From an uncultured Lachnospiraceae bacterium (GTDB lineage Bacteria > Bacillota > Clostridia > Lachnospirales > Lachnospiraceae), in the NCBI GenBank assembly GCA_910576535.1, contig CAJTKK010000009.1:62001-126000 (forward strand): 64,000 nucleotides of DNA, in the 5' to 3' direction. A program made the translations under genes and the position numbers. This document shows positions 44,381 to 52,410 of this stretch, piece after piece; position 1 is the first letter of the stretch, and each line of letters starts with the position of its first letter. Under the pieces are notes generated by a model. That model saw only the letters and a list, made by a program, of their open reading frames with translations, ran no database searches and was not told the origin of the DNA.

Positions 44381-44439
44381 AAAATGAATTGCCCGTATTA
44401 TGGGGAAGAAGCTGCAATGCTTAGGAAGGAAAGGGAAAA

Positions 44440-45042
44440 ATGATAAAAACGGTTATCTTTGATATTGGGAATGTCTTGGCCGGGTTTGCTTGGGAAGAAT
44501 ATTTTTTAAGTTTCGGTTACCCGGAGGAGATTTTCCGGCGCTTAAAAAAGGCTACGGTAGGAAGCCGCGCCTGGCAGGAGCATGACAGGGGCGCTCTTAC
44601 CGATGATGAAATCCTGGAATTGTTTATAAAAAATGATCCGGGGATTGAAAAAGAACTGAAAGAAACTTTGGGCAATATTAACGGGATGCTGGTGAAATAC
44701 GATTATGCAATCCCATGGGTGCAGGAGCTGAAGAAAAAAGGTTACCAGGTGCTTGTGCTTTCTAACTTTGCGGCTAAGGCGTACCGGGACTGTAAGGATG
44801 TGCTGGGATTTCTGGATTATGTGGACGGGGGGATTCTCTCTTTCCAGGATAAAATGGTGAAACCGGAGCCGGAAATATATAAGCTTTTATTGGAACGGTA
44901 TCATTTGGAACCGGAGGAATGCGTTTTTTTGGATGATACGGAAAAAAACCTTCCGGCAGCAAGGCAGTTCGGGATCCACACGATCCATTTTGTCAATAGG
45001 GCGCAGGCTCTGGAAGAATTAAGGAAGCTTGGCGTGGAATAA
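44440..45042 (+). CDS. HAD-family hydrolase (subfamily IA)
   Basis: 200 residues. Motif I VIFDIGNVLAGF carries the nucleophile Asp (DxGNV form, as in YihX-type sugar phosphatases). Motif II is VLVLSNFAAKA, motif III is around DKMVKPEPEIYKLL, and motif IV is CVFLDDTEKNLPAARQFGI. The helical cap lies at ~15-85. It would remove phosphate from a small sugar phosphate or nucleotide. Shine-Dalgarno AGGAAAGG precedes ATG 44440. A convergent gene pair follows. Confidence 0.9.
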   Translation: MIKTVIFDIGNVLAGFAWEEYFLSFGYPEEIFRRLKKATVGSRAWQEHDRGALTDDEILELFIKNDPGIEKELKETLGNINGMLVKYDYAIPWVQELKKKGYQVLVLSNFAAKAYRDCKDVLGFLDYVDGGILSFQDKMVKPEPEIYKLLLERYHLEPEECVFLDDTEKNLPAARQFGIHTIHFVNRAQALEELRKLGVE

Positions 45043-45060
45043 TCATCCCGTTTCTTCCGG

Positions 45061-45312
45061 CTAGGATTCATTTCCCCTTTCTTTTATCCGGTCATAGAGC
45101 CAAAGATACATCCATAATAAAGTGGGAAGGACAATGGTGGCTCCAAGGCAGGTGCGGAACATACTGCCGGAGCCGGGGGTATCCAATATGGCGGTCAGAA
45201 AAGTAGCGGTATAAAGGGCGGCGAGGGCAATGATGCAAATCCAGGCGGCAATCCGCTTGGATTTTTCACGTAGCCTGCTTGTATTTCCGGGATCTTTTTG
45301 TTTTTCCCCCAT
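45061..45312 (-). CDS. Small two-helix membrane protein
   Basis: 83 residues: a basic N terminus (MGEKQKDPGNTSRLREKSKR), a first transmembrane helix IAAWICIIALAALYTATFLTA, a short loop with PGSGSM, a second helix TCLGATIVLPTLLWMYLWLY and a charged tail. It follows the HD gene after five bases and its ribosome site GGAGG lies inside the end of that gene, so the two are one operon. No family recognised. Confidence 0.7.
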   Translation of the reverse strand: MGEKQKDPGNTSRLREKSKRIAAWICIIALAALYTATFLTAILDTPGSGSMFRTCLGATIVLPTLLWMYLWLYDRIKERGNES

Positions 45313-45317
45313 TTCTT

Positions 45318-45899
45318 TTATTCCTCCATTTGCCGTGCAATATCGGCTTCACACGATTTCATGGCTTCAATTGTTTTTGCGAACAGTTCCTCCAATTCCC
45401 AGCCGAGCATACTGGCGCCCTGCCTGATAATATCCCTGGAGCATCCGGCGGCAAAACGCTTATCTTTAAATTTTTTCTTTAGGCTGGAAACTTCCAGGTC
45501 CATGACGCTTTTGGAAGGACGCATCCTGACGGCGGCGCCGATGAGGCCAGTCAGTTCGTCTGCCGCAAAGAGGATTTTTTCCATCATGTGTACCGGTTCT
45601 ACGTCGCAGCAGATGCCGTAACCGTGGCTACAGATAGAGTGTGTCAGGTCTTCGCCGGCATGGATTTCAGCTAAAAGTTCCGGCGCTTTTTTGCAATGCT
45701 CATCCGGGTAAACTTCAAAATCCACATCGTGCAATAACCCGGCTAAAGCCCAGTACTGAGCTTCTTCCGCAAACCCCATTTCCGCTGCGAACCATCGCAT
45801 AACCCCTTCCACTGTGAAGGCATGAAGCAGATGGAACGGCTCCTTATTATATTTTTTCAGTAAAGCGAGAGCTTCCTCCCTGGTAACAGGTGTTGTCAT
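45318..45899 (-). CDS. HD-domain phosphohydrolase
   Basis: About 193 residues. Metal-binding histidines lie at LLHAFTVEGVMRW, the HD pair in LAGLLHDVDFEVYPDEHCKKAPELL, HSICSHGYG and LFAADELTGLIGAAV. This is a compact single-domain HD hydrolase, probably acting on a nucleotide or other phosphate ester; the substrate is not evident. Start ATG 45899 has GGAGG at eight bases; an upstream in-frame ATG at 45923 has no ribosome site. It is coupled to the small membrane protein downstream. Confidence 0.88.
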   Translation of the reverse strand: MTTPVTREEALALLKKYNKEPFHLLHAFTVEGVMRWFAAEMGFAEEAQYWALAGLLHDVDFEVYPDEHCKKAPELLAEIHAGEDLTHSICSHGYGICCDVEPVHMMEKILFAADELTGLIGAAVRMRPSKSVMDLEVSSLKKKFKDKRFAAGCSRDIIRQGASMLGWELEELFAKTIEAMKSCEADIARQMEE

Positions 45900-46298
45900 A
45901 ATCAATTCCTCCGTTGATTCCAATGAACCGTAAGTAAAATATTTTTGATGCGCCGACTTATAATTTTAGGGGGTGCGTACCCCATGCAAAAGGAAAATGG
46001 CTGATGGAACAGGCGTGCTTTGTGAAGCTTTTAAATGTCGGCCTTTTTTCTGCCTTAGATTATACCGTAAAGAGGAAAAACGGACAAGACATAATCTCTT
46101 TTTTCCGGAAGAATAAACTGTCTATGTATGGAAAGCGGCATTAGAACAAAAAGGCTTGTGTTCTGGGGAAAATTTAGTAAAATATGAAGTAGGATTTGAT
46201 GGACATGGGAATTGGGGTATGAGAAACAAATTACCTTAATGGACAGTTCCGTAAGGATCTATCTGGAAATAAGAAAAAGAAGGGAGGGAGAGGACGGT
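45900..46298. other. Gene-free gap with a divergent promoter region
   Basis: It holds a small hairpin GGGGT-GCGT-ACCCC (45970-45983) and a possible plus-strand promoter TTGTGT-N16-TAAAAT (46156-46183) for the next gene. Otherwise I see no coding sequence or repeat here. Confidence 0.4.
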
Positions 46299-46730
46299 AT
46301 GGAAAGTAATCTTGGGCGGAAGCTGACGGAATGCTATGCGGACAAAAGGAAAGTAGCTATACAGGCCGGGTGGAGGACAGCGTTTTGCATTCTTCTGGAT
46401 ATTGCTAATTTTGGAGGGATTGCAGCAATCCGCCGATGGGGCGAGGTACCGCCGGAAATGACGACAGTGATAGTGAATTTGCTGCTGACAGTAGTTTTTG
46501 GGCTGTATCCGCTCATTCATTTAAAAAAGTATCTGGCTTTTTATGAAAACGGAATGATCTATGGGAAACGCCAGTATCTTTGGGCAGATCTTGGAACACC
46601 AGGATGGCGTGACCATACGACGGGCGGCTTTTTTCATTCCACGATGATGGTAACGGATAAAAGAAATTTTGATGTGACTTATCTTGACAGCCCTAAAAAG
46701 GAGTATAACAGGGCATATATGAAGCATTAA
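46299..46730 (+). CDS. Membrane protein with two helices and a PH-like tail
   Basis: 143 residues. Two transmembrane helices (TAFCILLDIANFGGIAAI and TVIVNLLLTVVFGLYPLIHL) are followed by a ~60-residue soluble part (YLAFYENGMIYGKRQYLW, STMMVTDKRNFDVTY) that looks like the start of a bacterial PH/YdbT-type beta domain. Start ATG 46299 has a strong GGGAGGGAGAGG upstream; the longer frame would begin with TTG 46212 and lacks a ribosome site. Function unknown. The next gene also has an N-terminal helix and a beta-rich soluble part. Confidence 0.65.
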   Translation: MESNLGRKLTECYADKRKVAIQAGWRTAFCILLDIANFGGIAAIRRWGEVPPEMTTVIVNLLLTVVFGLYPLIHLKKYLAFYENGMIYGKRQYLWADLGTPGWRDHTTGGFFHSTMMVTDKRNFDVTYLDSPKKEYNRAYMKH

Positions 46731-46852
46731 ACGGAAGGCGCCGGAGTCACGTAATGGAAAGGCGAAGTCCGGGGGATGCCGAGGGAAGAAGATTTGCTTT
46801 GCGGCATAGCGCTGCAACATAGGAAACAGGAAAAAGAACGGGAGAGAGGGAA

Positions 46853-47467
46853 ATGAATATGATATTAGCGTCAATCTATGGCTTAACGGTTCCGCAGGCA
46901 GTAATGATTGTTGCCGGCTTAATGGCAGTAATTTACATTTATTTAAAAATCAAAGAGAAGAAAAACAGAGGGGCGGCGGAAACCGGGGAGGATAAAAATA
47001 TAGTCTGGGGGATTATGCAGAGGTCTGTGCCTGAAGCTGAAAAATATACAAAGGCTTATGGCTGCTGGGAATGGGAAACTTACCGTGGAAATACGAAGAC
47101 TACTACATATTGGTATTACGGGATTGCATTTAATGAAGAGCAGATCTGCATTGTCCCGCTTTCCTGCGAAGGAGGGGATATCAGTTATTCCGGTTCTGTT
47201 TGCTTAAGAAAAGAGGATTTGGGTATGATAAATGCAAAAAAAGAGCAGAACTGGACGGAGTTTTATGATAAAGACCGGAATGAAATCCTTACTTTTACGG
47301 TGGATGAAGAAAATTTAAAGGAAGATAAATATCATCCGGTCAATATTATCCAGACAGAAGAGGCAAAAGCATTTGTTGCCTGGAGGAATCAGTGGATGGA
47401 TGAAGTAAACCGTGCAAATGGGGTAGAAGTAACCGGAAAAATGAAGAAGCCGTTAAAGAAAAAATAA
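46853..47467 (+). CDS. Membrane-anchored hypothetical protein
   Basis: 204 residues: one N-terminal transmembrane helix (VPQAVMIVAGLMAVIYIYLKI), a basic stretch, then a soluble domain rich in aromatic residues (YGCWEWETYRGNTKTTTYWYYG, WTEFYDKDRNEILTFTVDE) and a lysine-rich end. The soluble part probably faces the cytoplasm (positive-inside rule). Shine-Dalgarno GAGAGGG precedes ATG 46853. I do not recognise a family. It follows the small PH-like membrane gene after 122 bases and may share its transcript. Confidence 0.65.
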   Translation: MNMILASIYGLTVPQAVMIVAGLMAVIYIYLKIKEKKNRGAAETGEDKNIVWGIMQRSVPEAEKYTKAYGCWEWETYRGNTKTTTYWYYGIAFNEEQICIVPLSCEGGDISYSGSVCLRKEDLGMINAKKEQNWTEFYDKDRNEILTFTVDEENLKEDKYHPVNIIQTEEAKAFVAWRNQWMDEVNRANGVEVTGKMKKPLKKK

Positions 47468-47574
47468 ACCGGGATTGGAACAGAAGCCGGGCTGGCGGTT
47501 TGGCGGAACGTCTGATTCATCCGGGCGGGGGCGTGGAAATAAGGGAACATGAAAACGGGAAAAGGAGAGACGGG

Positions 47575-48621
47575 ATGATACGTTTTAATTGCGATTATAG
47601 TGAAGGCGCGCATGAAAAGGTATTGGAAAAACTGATTGCGTCAAATAGGGAGCAGACGCAAGGATATGGAGTGGATCCATATTCCATGGAAGCGAAAAAG
47701 CTGATAAAGCAGCTTTGCGGGAAGGAGGATGCGGATGTTCATTTTCTCGTGGGGGGGACCCAGGCGAACCTGACTGTGATATCGGCGGGGCTGCGCCCGT
47801 ATCAAGGGGTTATTGCAGCGGATACGGGACATATTCATGTCCATGAGACAGGGGCAATTGAAGCGTGCGGCCATAAAATACTGGCGTTGTCATCAGAAGA
47901 CGGGAAAATAACTGCCAGGCAGATCGAGGACTGCTGCAGGGCGCATAGGGAAGATATGGACCGGGAGCATACAGTACAGCCGAAAATGGTGTATATCTCC
48001 CAATCGACAGAGCTGGGAACGGTATATAGCAAGGAGGAACTATCGGAAATTTCATCGGTCTGCAGAAAAAACGGCCTGTTTCTGTTCATGGATGGGGCAA
48101 GGCTGGGATATGCGCTTGCCGCTTTGGACGGTACGCTTACTTTTCAGGATCTGGCCCGTTTATGCGATGTGTTTTATATTGGAGGGACAAAAGTAGGAGC
48201 TTTGTTTGGGGAAGCCGTTGTTATTGTCCATCCTTCTTTAAAAGAAGATTTCCGTTATCTGATCAAGCAAAAGGGAGGAATGCTGGCAAAGGGCAGGCTG
48301 CTTGGCCTGCAGTTCCTTGCTTTATTGGAAGACGGTTTGTACATGGAAATTTCCCGTCATGCAGACAGGCTGGCAAGGCAGCTACGGGAAGCGTTCCGGG
48401 AGGTTGGCGTCACTTTCCTGGTGGAAAATACAACGAACCAGCTTTTCCCGGTATTGCCTGACCGTGTGCTGGAAGAGTGGAAAGAAAAATATAGTTTTGC
48501 TTACCAGAAAAGAATAGATGAAGAACACAGCGCGGTAAGGGTCTGCACGAGCTGGGCGACCAGGCAGGAGGATGTGGATCTTCTCATAGAGGATATGAAA
48601 AAAGTATGGGAAGAATTGTAA
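47575..48621 (+). CDS. Threonine aldolase-family PLP enzyme
   Basis: 348 residues, fold-type I PLP enzyme of the beta-eliminating lyase/threonine aldolase family. The start RFNCDYSEGAHEKVLEKL, the FLVGGTQANLTVIS motif, HVHETGAIEACGHK, LFMDGARLGYAL (PLP aspartate) and FYIGGTKVGALFGEA (PLP lysine) match low-specificity L-threonine aldolases. These split threonine or allo-threonine to glycine and acetaldehyde. Start ATG 47575 has AAAGGAGAG upstream; the open frame before it does not look like protein. A membrane protein gene follows after 18 bases. Confidence 0.9.
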   Translation: MIRFNCDYSEGAHEKVLEKLIASNREQTQGYGVDPYSMEAKKLIKQLCGKEDADVHFLVGGTQANLTVISAGLRPYQGVIAADTGHIHVHETGAIEACGHKILALSSEDGKITARQIEDCCRAHREDMDREHTVQPKMVYISQSTELGTVYSKEELSEISSVCRKNGLFLFMDGARLGYALAALDGTLTFQDLARLCDVFYIGGTKVGALFGEAVVIVHPSLKEDFRYLIKQKGGMLAKGRLLGLQFLALLEDGLYMEISRHADRLARQLREAFREVGVTFLVENTTNQLFPVLPDRVLEEWKEKYSFAYQKRIDEEHSAVRVCTSWATRQEDVDLLIEDMKKVWEEL

Positions 48622-48639
48622 GAAGAGGAGATGTGATTC

Positions 48640-49230
48640 ATGTATCAATTTTTTAAAGGATTAAAAGCAAATTATATTTTATCTGCAGTATTTTGTATTA
48701 TATTCGGGGTTACGCTGACAGTCTGGCCGGATGTATCTTCCCAAATTGTATGTATGGGGCTGGGGGCGGTGCTGGCATTGAGCGGTATTGTAAACCTGAT
48801 CACTTTTTTTGTGCAAAGGGATGGCAGTTTGCTTTCCCAGATTAACCTTTTGGCCGGGATTATACTGACTGTGCTGGGCGGATGGATTATTTTGAACCCG
48901 GGAGTCCTGATGAAAATAATCCCGGTAGTGATCGGTGTAGTAGTAGCGGTGCATGGCGCACATAATCTGCTGCAGGCGTTAGAGCTGTTCCGGAACCGAT
49001 ACAGTAAGTGGTGGGTGGCTCTGCTGCTCGGGGCTGTAACGGTTGCGCTTGGCGTTTTGCTGATCTTCAATCCTTTTGAGGCGGTAAACACGGCGGTAAT
49101 GCTGATAGGGATTTTTTTGATTTATGACGGGATATCCGATATCTGGATTATTTCCAGGGTATCGAAAACGGCAAGGGAGATCAAGGAGACGATGGAAGCT
49201 TTGGATGTGGAAGCGGAAGTGGAGGAGTAG
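48640..49230 (+). CDS. DUF308/HdeD-like membrane protein
   Basis: 196 residues with six transmembrane helices in three similar pairs (FCIIFGVTLTVWPDVSSQIVC, LLAGIILTVLGGWIILNPGVLM, LLLGAVTVALGVLLIFNPFEAV). Each pair contains the G-x-x-L/W-P or N-P turn that marks the HdeD/DUF308 family. Escherichia coli HdeD is linked to acid resistance; here the role is unknown. The cytoplasmic tail is acidic (EIKETMEALDVEAEVEE). Shine-Dalgarno AGAGGAG is well placed. Confidence 0.88.
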   Translation: MYQFFKGLKANYILSAVFCIIFGVTLTVWPDVSSQIVCMGLGAVLALSGIVNLITFFVQRDGSLLSQINLLAGIILTVLGGWIILNPGVLMKIIPVVIGVVVAVHGAHNLLQALELFRNRYSKWWVALLLGAVTVALGVLLIFNPFEAVNTAVMLIGIFLIYDGISDIWIISRVSKTAREIKETMEALDVEAEVEE

Positions 49231-49304
49231 GGCCGGCGGGTTTATGAAACCGGATATACGGCCGGAGAAAAATAGAAGTATACGGAAGAAGAGAGGGAAT
49301 GGAG

Positions 49305-50183
49305 ATGGCGGTTTGCGAAATCAGCAATGGGAAAATCACAGTAGCGGTGGATAGCCGTGGGGCAGAAATGAAATCTTTGCGTAGAATAGACACAGGGGAG
49401 GAATATATGTGGAGCGGCAACCCGGAATATTGGGGGAAAGTATCTCCGCTGCTGTTTCCTTTGGTGGGTACATTAAAGAACAATGAATATCATTTTAACG
49501 GCAAGCCATACCGTATGGGAAGGCATGGGTTTGCCCGGGATAAGGAATTCCGGCTCGTTTCCCAGAAAGCGGATGAAATTTGGTTTGCATTGGAAGCGGA
49601 TGAGGAAACAAAGAAGCATTATCCTTTTGATTTCCGGTTAGAGGCGGGGTACCGTCTGGAAGGAATGGGGGTGAAAGCGCTTTGGGCAGTGGAAAACCTG
49701 TCAGGGGAAAACTTGTATTTTTCCATAGGAGGGCATCCGGCTTTCCGTTGCCCGTTTGGTCAGGGGGAAGAGAGGGATAGCTGCTATCTTGGCTTGGAAG
49801 GAAAAAAAACCATTTGCTGTACGAGGCTTGACGGGAACGGTCTGATGAGCGGGAAGAAGGTAAATTATGAAACAGAGGACGGACTGCTTCCCATCAAGGA
49901 AGAACTGTTCCGGGAAGACGCCATGATCATGGAGGACGGACAGATACATAGCGTGTCTTTGATGACAAAGGATAAAAAACCATATATTACCGTAGAATTT
50001 GCTATGCCGGTAGTGGCGGTGTGGACCCCTGCGGGAAAGAAAGCCCCTTTTATTTGCATAGAGCCTTGGTATGGAACAAGCGATGCAGCAGACTTTAATG
50101 GAAGTTTGGAAGAACGCAAATGGGGAAAACAGTTAGAGCCGGGGAAAAGATTTACGGCAGATTATCTGGTGAAGATAGAATAA
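49305..50183 (+). CDS. Aldose 1-epimerase-family protein
   Basis: About 292 residues of galactose-mutarotase fold. Visible landmarks are YMWSGNPEYWGKVSPLLFPLVG, the first active-site histidine in GRHGFARDKEF, the second in FSIGGHPAFRCPF, and the glutamate-containing end FICIEPWYGTSDA. The PLVG..K/WGK.SP pattern is that of the LacX-like branch, whose substrates are phosphorylated or other uncommon sugars. Start ATG 49305 was chosen over 49299 for ribosome-site spacing (GAGAGG at eight bases). Confidence 0.88.
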   Translation: MAVCEISNGKITVAVDSRGAEMKSLRRIDTGEEYMWSGNPEYWGKVSPLLFPLVGTLKNNEYHFNGKPYRMGRHGFARDKEFRLVSQKADEIWFALEADEETKKHYPFDFRLEAGYRLEGMGVKALWAVENLSGENLYFSIGGHPAFRCPFGQGEERDSCYLGLEGKKTICCTRLDGNGLMSGKKVNYETEDGLLPIKEELFREDAMIMEDGQIHSVSLMTKDKKPYITVEFAMPVVAVWTPAGKKAPFICIEPWYGTSDAADFNGSLEERKWGKQLEPGKRFTADYLVKIE

Positions 50184-50260
50184 TCCCCGCCGCCGGGGAA
50201 GGATGGCGGAAACAATGGATAGAACGGTTGAAAAACGGGAGAAAAGGAAGAACAGGAAAT

Positions 50261-50360
50261 AGAAATTGAGAAATAGAAACTAAGAAAATAGAAACTAAGA
50301 AAATAGAAACTAAGAAAATAGAAACTAAGAAATAGAACTGGGAAATAGAGACCGGGAAAT
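50261..50360 (+). repeat. Short tandem repeats before the flavoprotein gene
   Basis: Seven units. Three are exact 15-mers AGAAACTAAGAAAAT (50275-50319), flanked by 13-14-base variants ending in GAAAT. The array ends 18 bases before ATG 50379 and so lies in the leader or spacer. Confidence 0.85.
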
Positions 50361-50378
50361 TGGAAGGAGTCTTAAAGA

Positions 50379-51002
50379 ATGAAAGTATTGTTGATTAACG
50401 GAAGCCCTAATGAAAAAGGCTGTACTTATACTGCGCTTAGTGAAGCGGCAAGGACGCTGGAAGGAGAAGGGATAGAAACGGAAATTTTCCAGTTGGGAAA
50501 AAAGCCGGTCAGGGGATGTATTGGATGCGGCGGGTGCGCCAAAAATAACCACCGTTGCGTATTCGACGATGATGCGGTGAACCGGGCAATTGATAAGGCG
50601 GAGGAAGCGGACGCTTATATTATTGGCTCTCCTGTTTATTTTGCTTCGGCCAACGGAGCTTTGATTGCATTGCTGGACCGCATGTTTTATGCGGGAAAAT
50701 GTTTTGCTTATAAGCCGGCGGCGGCAGTGGTTTCGGCGAGGAGAGCCGGGACAACGGCAAGTATTGATGAAATAAACAAATATTTTTCTATCAGGAATAT
50801 GCCCATTGTATCTTCAAAATACTGGACGATGGTGCATGGGAATACGCCGGACGAAGTAAAGCAGGATTTGGAGGGGATGCAGATTATGCGTACCCTTGGA
50901 AGGAATATGGCGTGGATGTTAAAGTGCATAGAAGCGGGAAAAAAGGCTGGGATTACGCATCCTGAGGCGGAAGTTCCGGTGAAAACAAACTTTATCCGGT
51001 AA
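50379..51002 (+). CDS. Iron-sulfur flavoprotein-like NAD(P)H oxidoreductase
   Basis: 207 residues with a flavodoxin-like FMN fold: LINGSPNEKGCTYTALSEA (phosphate loop) and IIGSPVYFASANGALIALLDR. The segment GCIGCGGCAKNNHRC has the compact C-x2-C-x2-C-x6-C spacing typical of iron-sulfur flavoproteins of anaerobes, where it holds a [4Fe-4S] cluster. It probably moves electrons between NAD(P)H or ferredoxin and small acceptors. Shine-Dalgarno GGAAGGAG lies 8 bases upstream. The spacer before it is a variable-looking tandem array. Confidence 0.88.
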   Translation: MKVLLINGSPNEKGCTYTALSEAARTLEGEGIETEIFQLGKKPVRGCIGCGGCAKNNHRCVFDDDAVNRAIDKAEEADAYIIGSPVYFASANGALIALLDRMFYAGKCFAYKPAAAVVSARRAGTTASIDEINKYFSIRNMPIVSSKYWTMVHGNTPDEVKQDLEGMQIMRTLGRNMAWMLKCIEAGKKAGITHPEAEVPVKTNFIR

Positions 51003-51105
51003 AGTAGAGTTGGCCGTCAGACGCTTGGATTTGATATCCGGATCCTTATGGGGGCTTTCCGGCTCCCACAGGATAAAAGCGACGGCGTAGGGCAGGAGGA
51101 GAGGA

Positions 51106-52206
51106 ATGGAAAAGTCAGGGAAAAATAAAATCTGGATGACCGGGGCTGCAGCCGTTATTCTGGCTGCAGCGAGTTTTTTGTTTTTAAAAGCAAATAAACT
51201 GCCAGAACCGGTATACTGCCCGGTGAAGGGGTTTTCCAATATGTGCGCCTATGACGGGAAAGTATATGCCGGCGTGAACGCTCCTTATGGGGAAGCAATT
51301 GTGCAGGAAAGCAGTATTTTTACGATATGGGAAGATAAGGTGTATTATGTGGAAAAAGTTCAGGAGGCGTATGACAGCCTGACGGATGAATTGCTGGAAA
51401 TCAAGCGCGCCGATAAAAACGGGAGCAATCAGGAAACGCTGGCAGATGATGTTTTTTTGGCCGGGGCGGGGCATGAAAAGCTTATAGGGAATAAGCTTTT
51501 TTATGGTTATGGATACGATGACAATTCCCGTATGCGTTATGCCTATGTGGATATAAATACGAAAGAACGGGGAAAAATAGATTCAGGCCGAATGGATGAT
51601 GTTCTGGGTTATGACGGTAATTATATTTACTATAAAGGGAGGGACGGGGAAAAAGGGAATCTGCTGGGACGTATCCGCATGAGGGATGGCAGGGATGAGG
51701 CAGTATCTTATTATGCAGAAGTGGATGAGGAAGGATATATAGACAGTGTTTTTTTCTCGGACGGGAAATTTTATTGTTTTACGTTGACACATAAACCGGA
51801 AGGGCATGATTACCGTATGTATACCTACCGTCTGCAAGTAAGGGATGGGGGGTCGGGGAAGATGGAAAAAGAAATCCCGGTGGATTTCACAGGTTCTTCC
51901 AACTATTCTCTTTTGCTGGATCAGGGAGAGATTTATACGGCGCTTGGCGGGGATATTGTAGCAATTTCTTTGGACGGCGGCAGTCAAAGGAAGCTTGGCA
52001 GCCTGAAGGATGGGGAATATTGGGGGATTATGCATTTTATCCCGGGGGACGGTTATCTCTATTATGAAGCAATCGCGGAAACAGATGAGGAGACGGGGAA
52101 CAATGATTATTTTTACCGGGTTCCTTTAAAAGGAGGGGAAAGCGAATTGCTAAAGGAATGGTTTACAGTTTCAGAAAGGAAATGTCATCTGTCCTCCGCC
52201 TGCTAG
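51106..52206 (+). CDS. Membrane-anchored beta-propeller-like protein (DUF5050-like)
   Basis: 366 residues. A short basic N terminus and one hydrophobic helix (IWMTGAAAVILAAASFLFL) anchor or export the protein. The rest consists of repeated beta units with the DUF5050-type pattern of aromatic-rich strands (SIFTIWEDKVYYVEK, VLGYDGNYIYYKG, VFFSDGKFYCF, HFIPGDGYLYYEAI) and Gly-Gly turns, as in a surface beta propeller. No lipobox or catalytic motif was seen. Shine-Dalgarno GGAGGAGAGG precedes ATG 51106. Probable role: extracellular binding. Confidence 0.75.
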   Translation: MEKSGKNKIWMTGAAAVILAAASFLFLKANKLPEPVYCPVKGFSNMCAYDGKVYAGVNAPYGEAIVQESSIFTIWEDKVYYVEKVQEAYDSLTDELLEIKRADKNGSNQETLADDVFLAGAGHEKLIGNKLFYGYGYDDNSRMRYAYVDINTKERGKIDSGRMDDVLGYDGNYIYYKGRDGEKGNLLGRIRMRDGRDEAVSYYAEVDEEGYIDSVFFSDGKFYCFTLTHKPEGHDYRMYTYRLQVRDGGSGKMEKEIPVDFTGSSNYSLLLDQGEIYTALGGDIVAISLDGGSQRKLGSLKDGEYWGIMHFIPGDGYLYYEAIAETDEETGNNDYFYRVPLKGGESELLKEWFTVSERKCHLSSAC

Positions 52207-52285
52207 AGAAGGCTGAAAAAGAAATGGCAGAGGTGTAATTTTTTTACAATTACCCATGAATATGGAAAATTTTTTGCATTTGGGA

Positions 52286-52313
52286 GTACAAAGCGGCAAT
52301 AATGTGGTATAAT
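52286..52313 (+). promoter_or_regulatory. ppdK promoter
   Basis: Extended -10 TGG-TATAAT (52305-52313) with a weak -35 GTACAA 16 bases upstream; about 98 bases before ATG 52411. Confidence 0.55.
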
Positions 52314-52410
52314 AGAATATCCTCAGCAGGACAAGTTACGGCATGATTTGACTTTTTAGCCGCAGCAAGGAAATTCTGCTGGAAAATATTATGTAAGGAG
52401 AGGGCATAGA

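Noticed and set aside
50261..50360. CRISPR array
   Set aside because: The repeats are contiguous 13-15-mers without spacers; no cas genes are present in the window.
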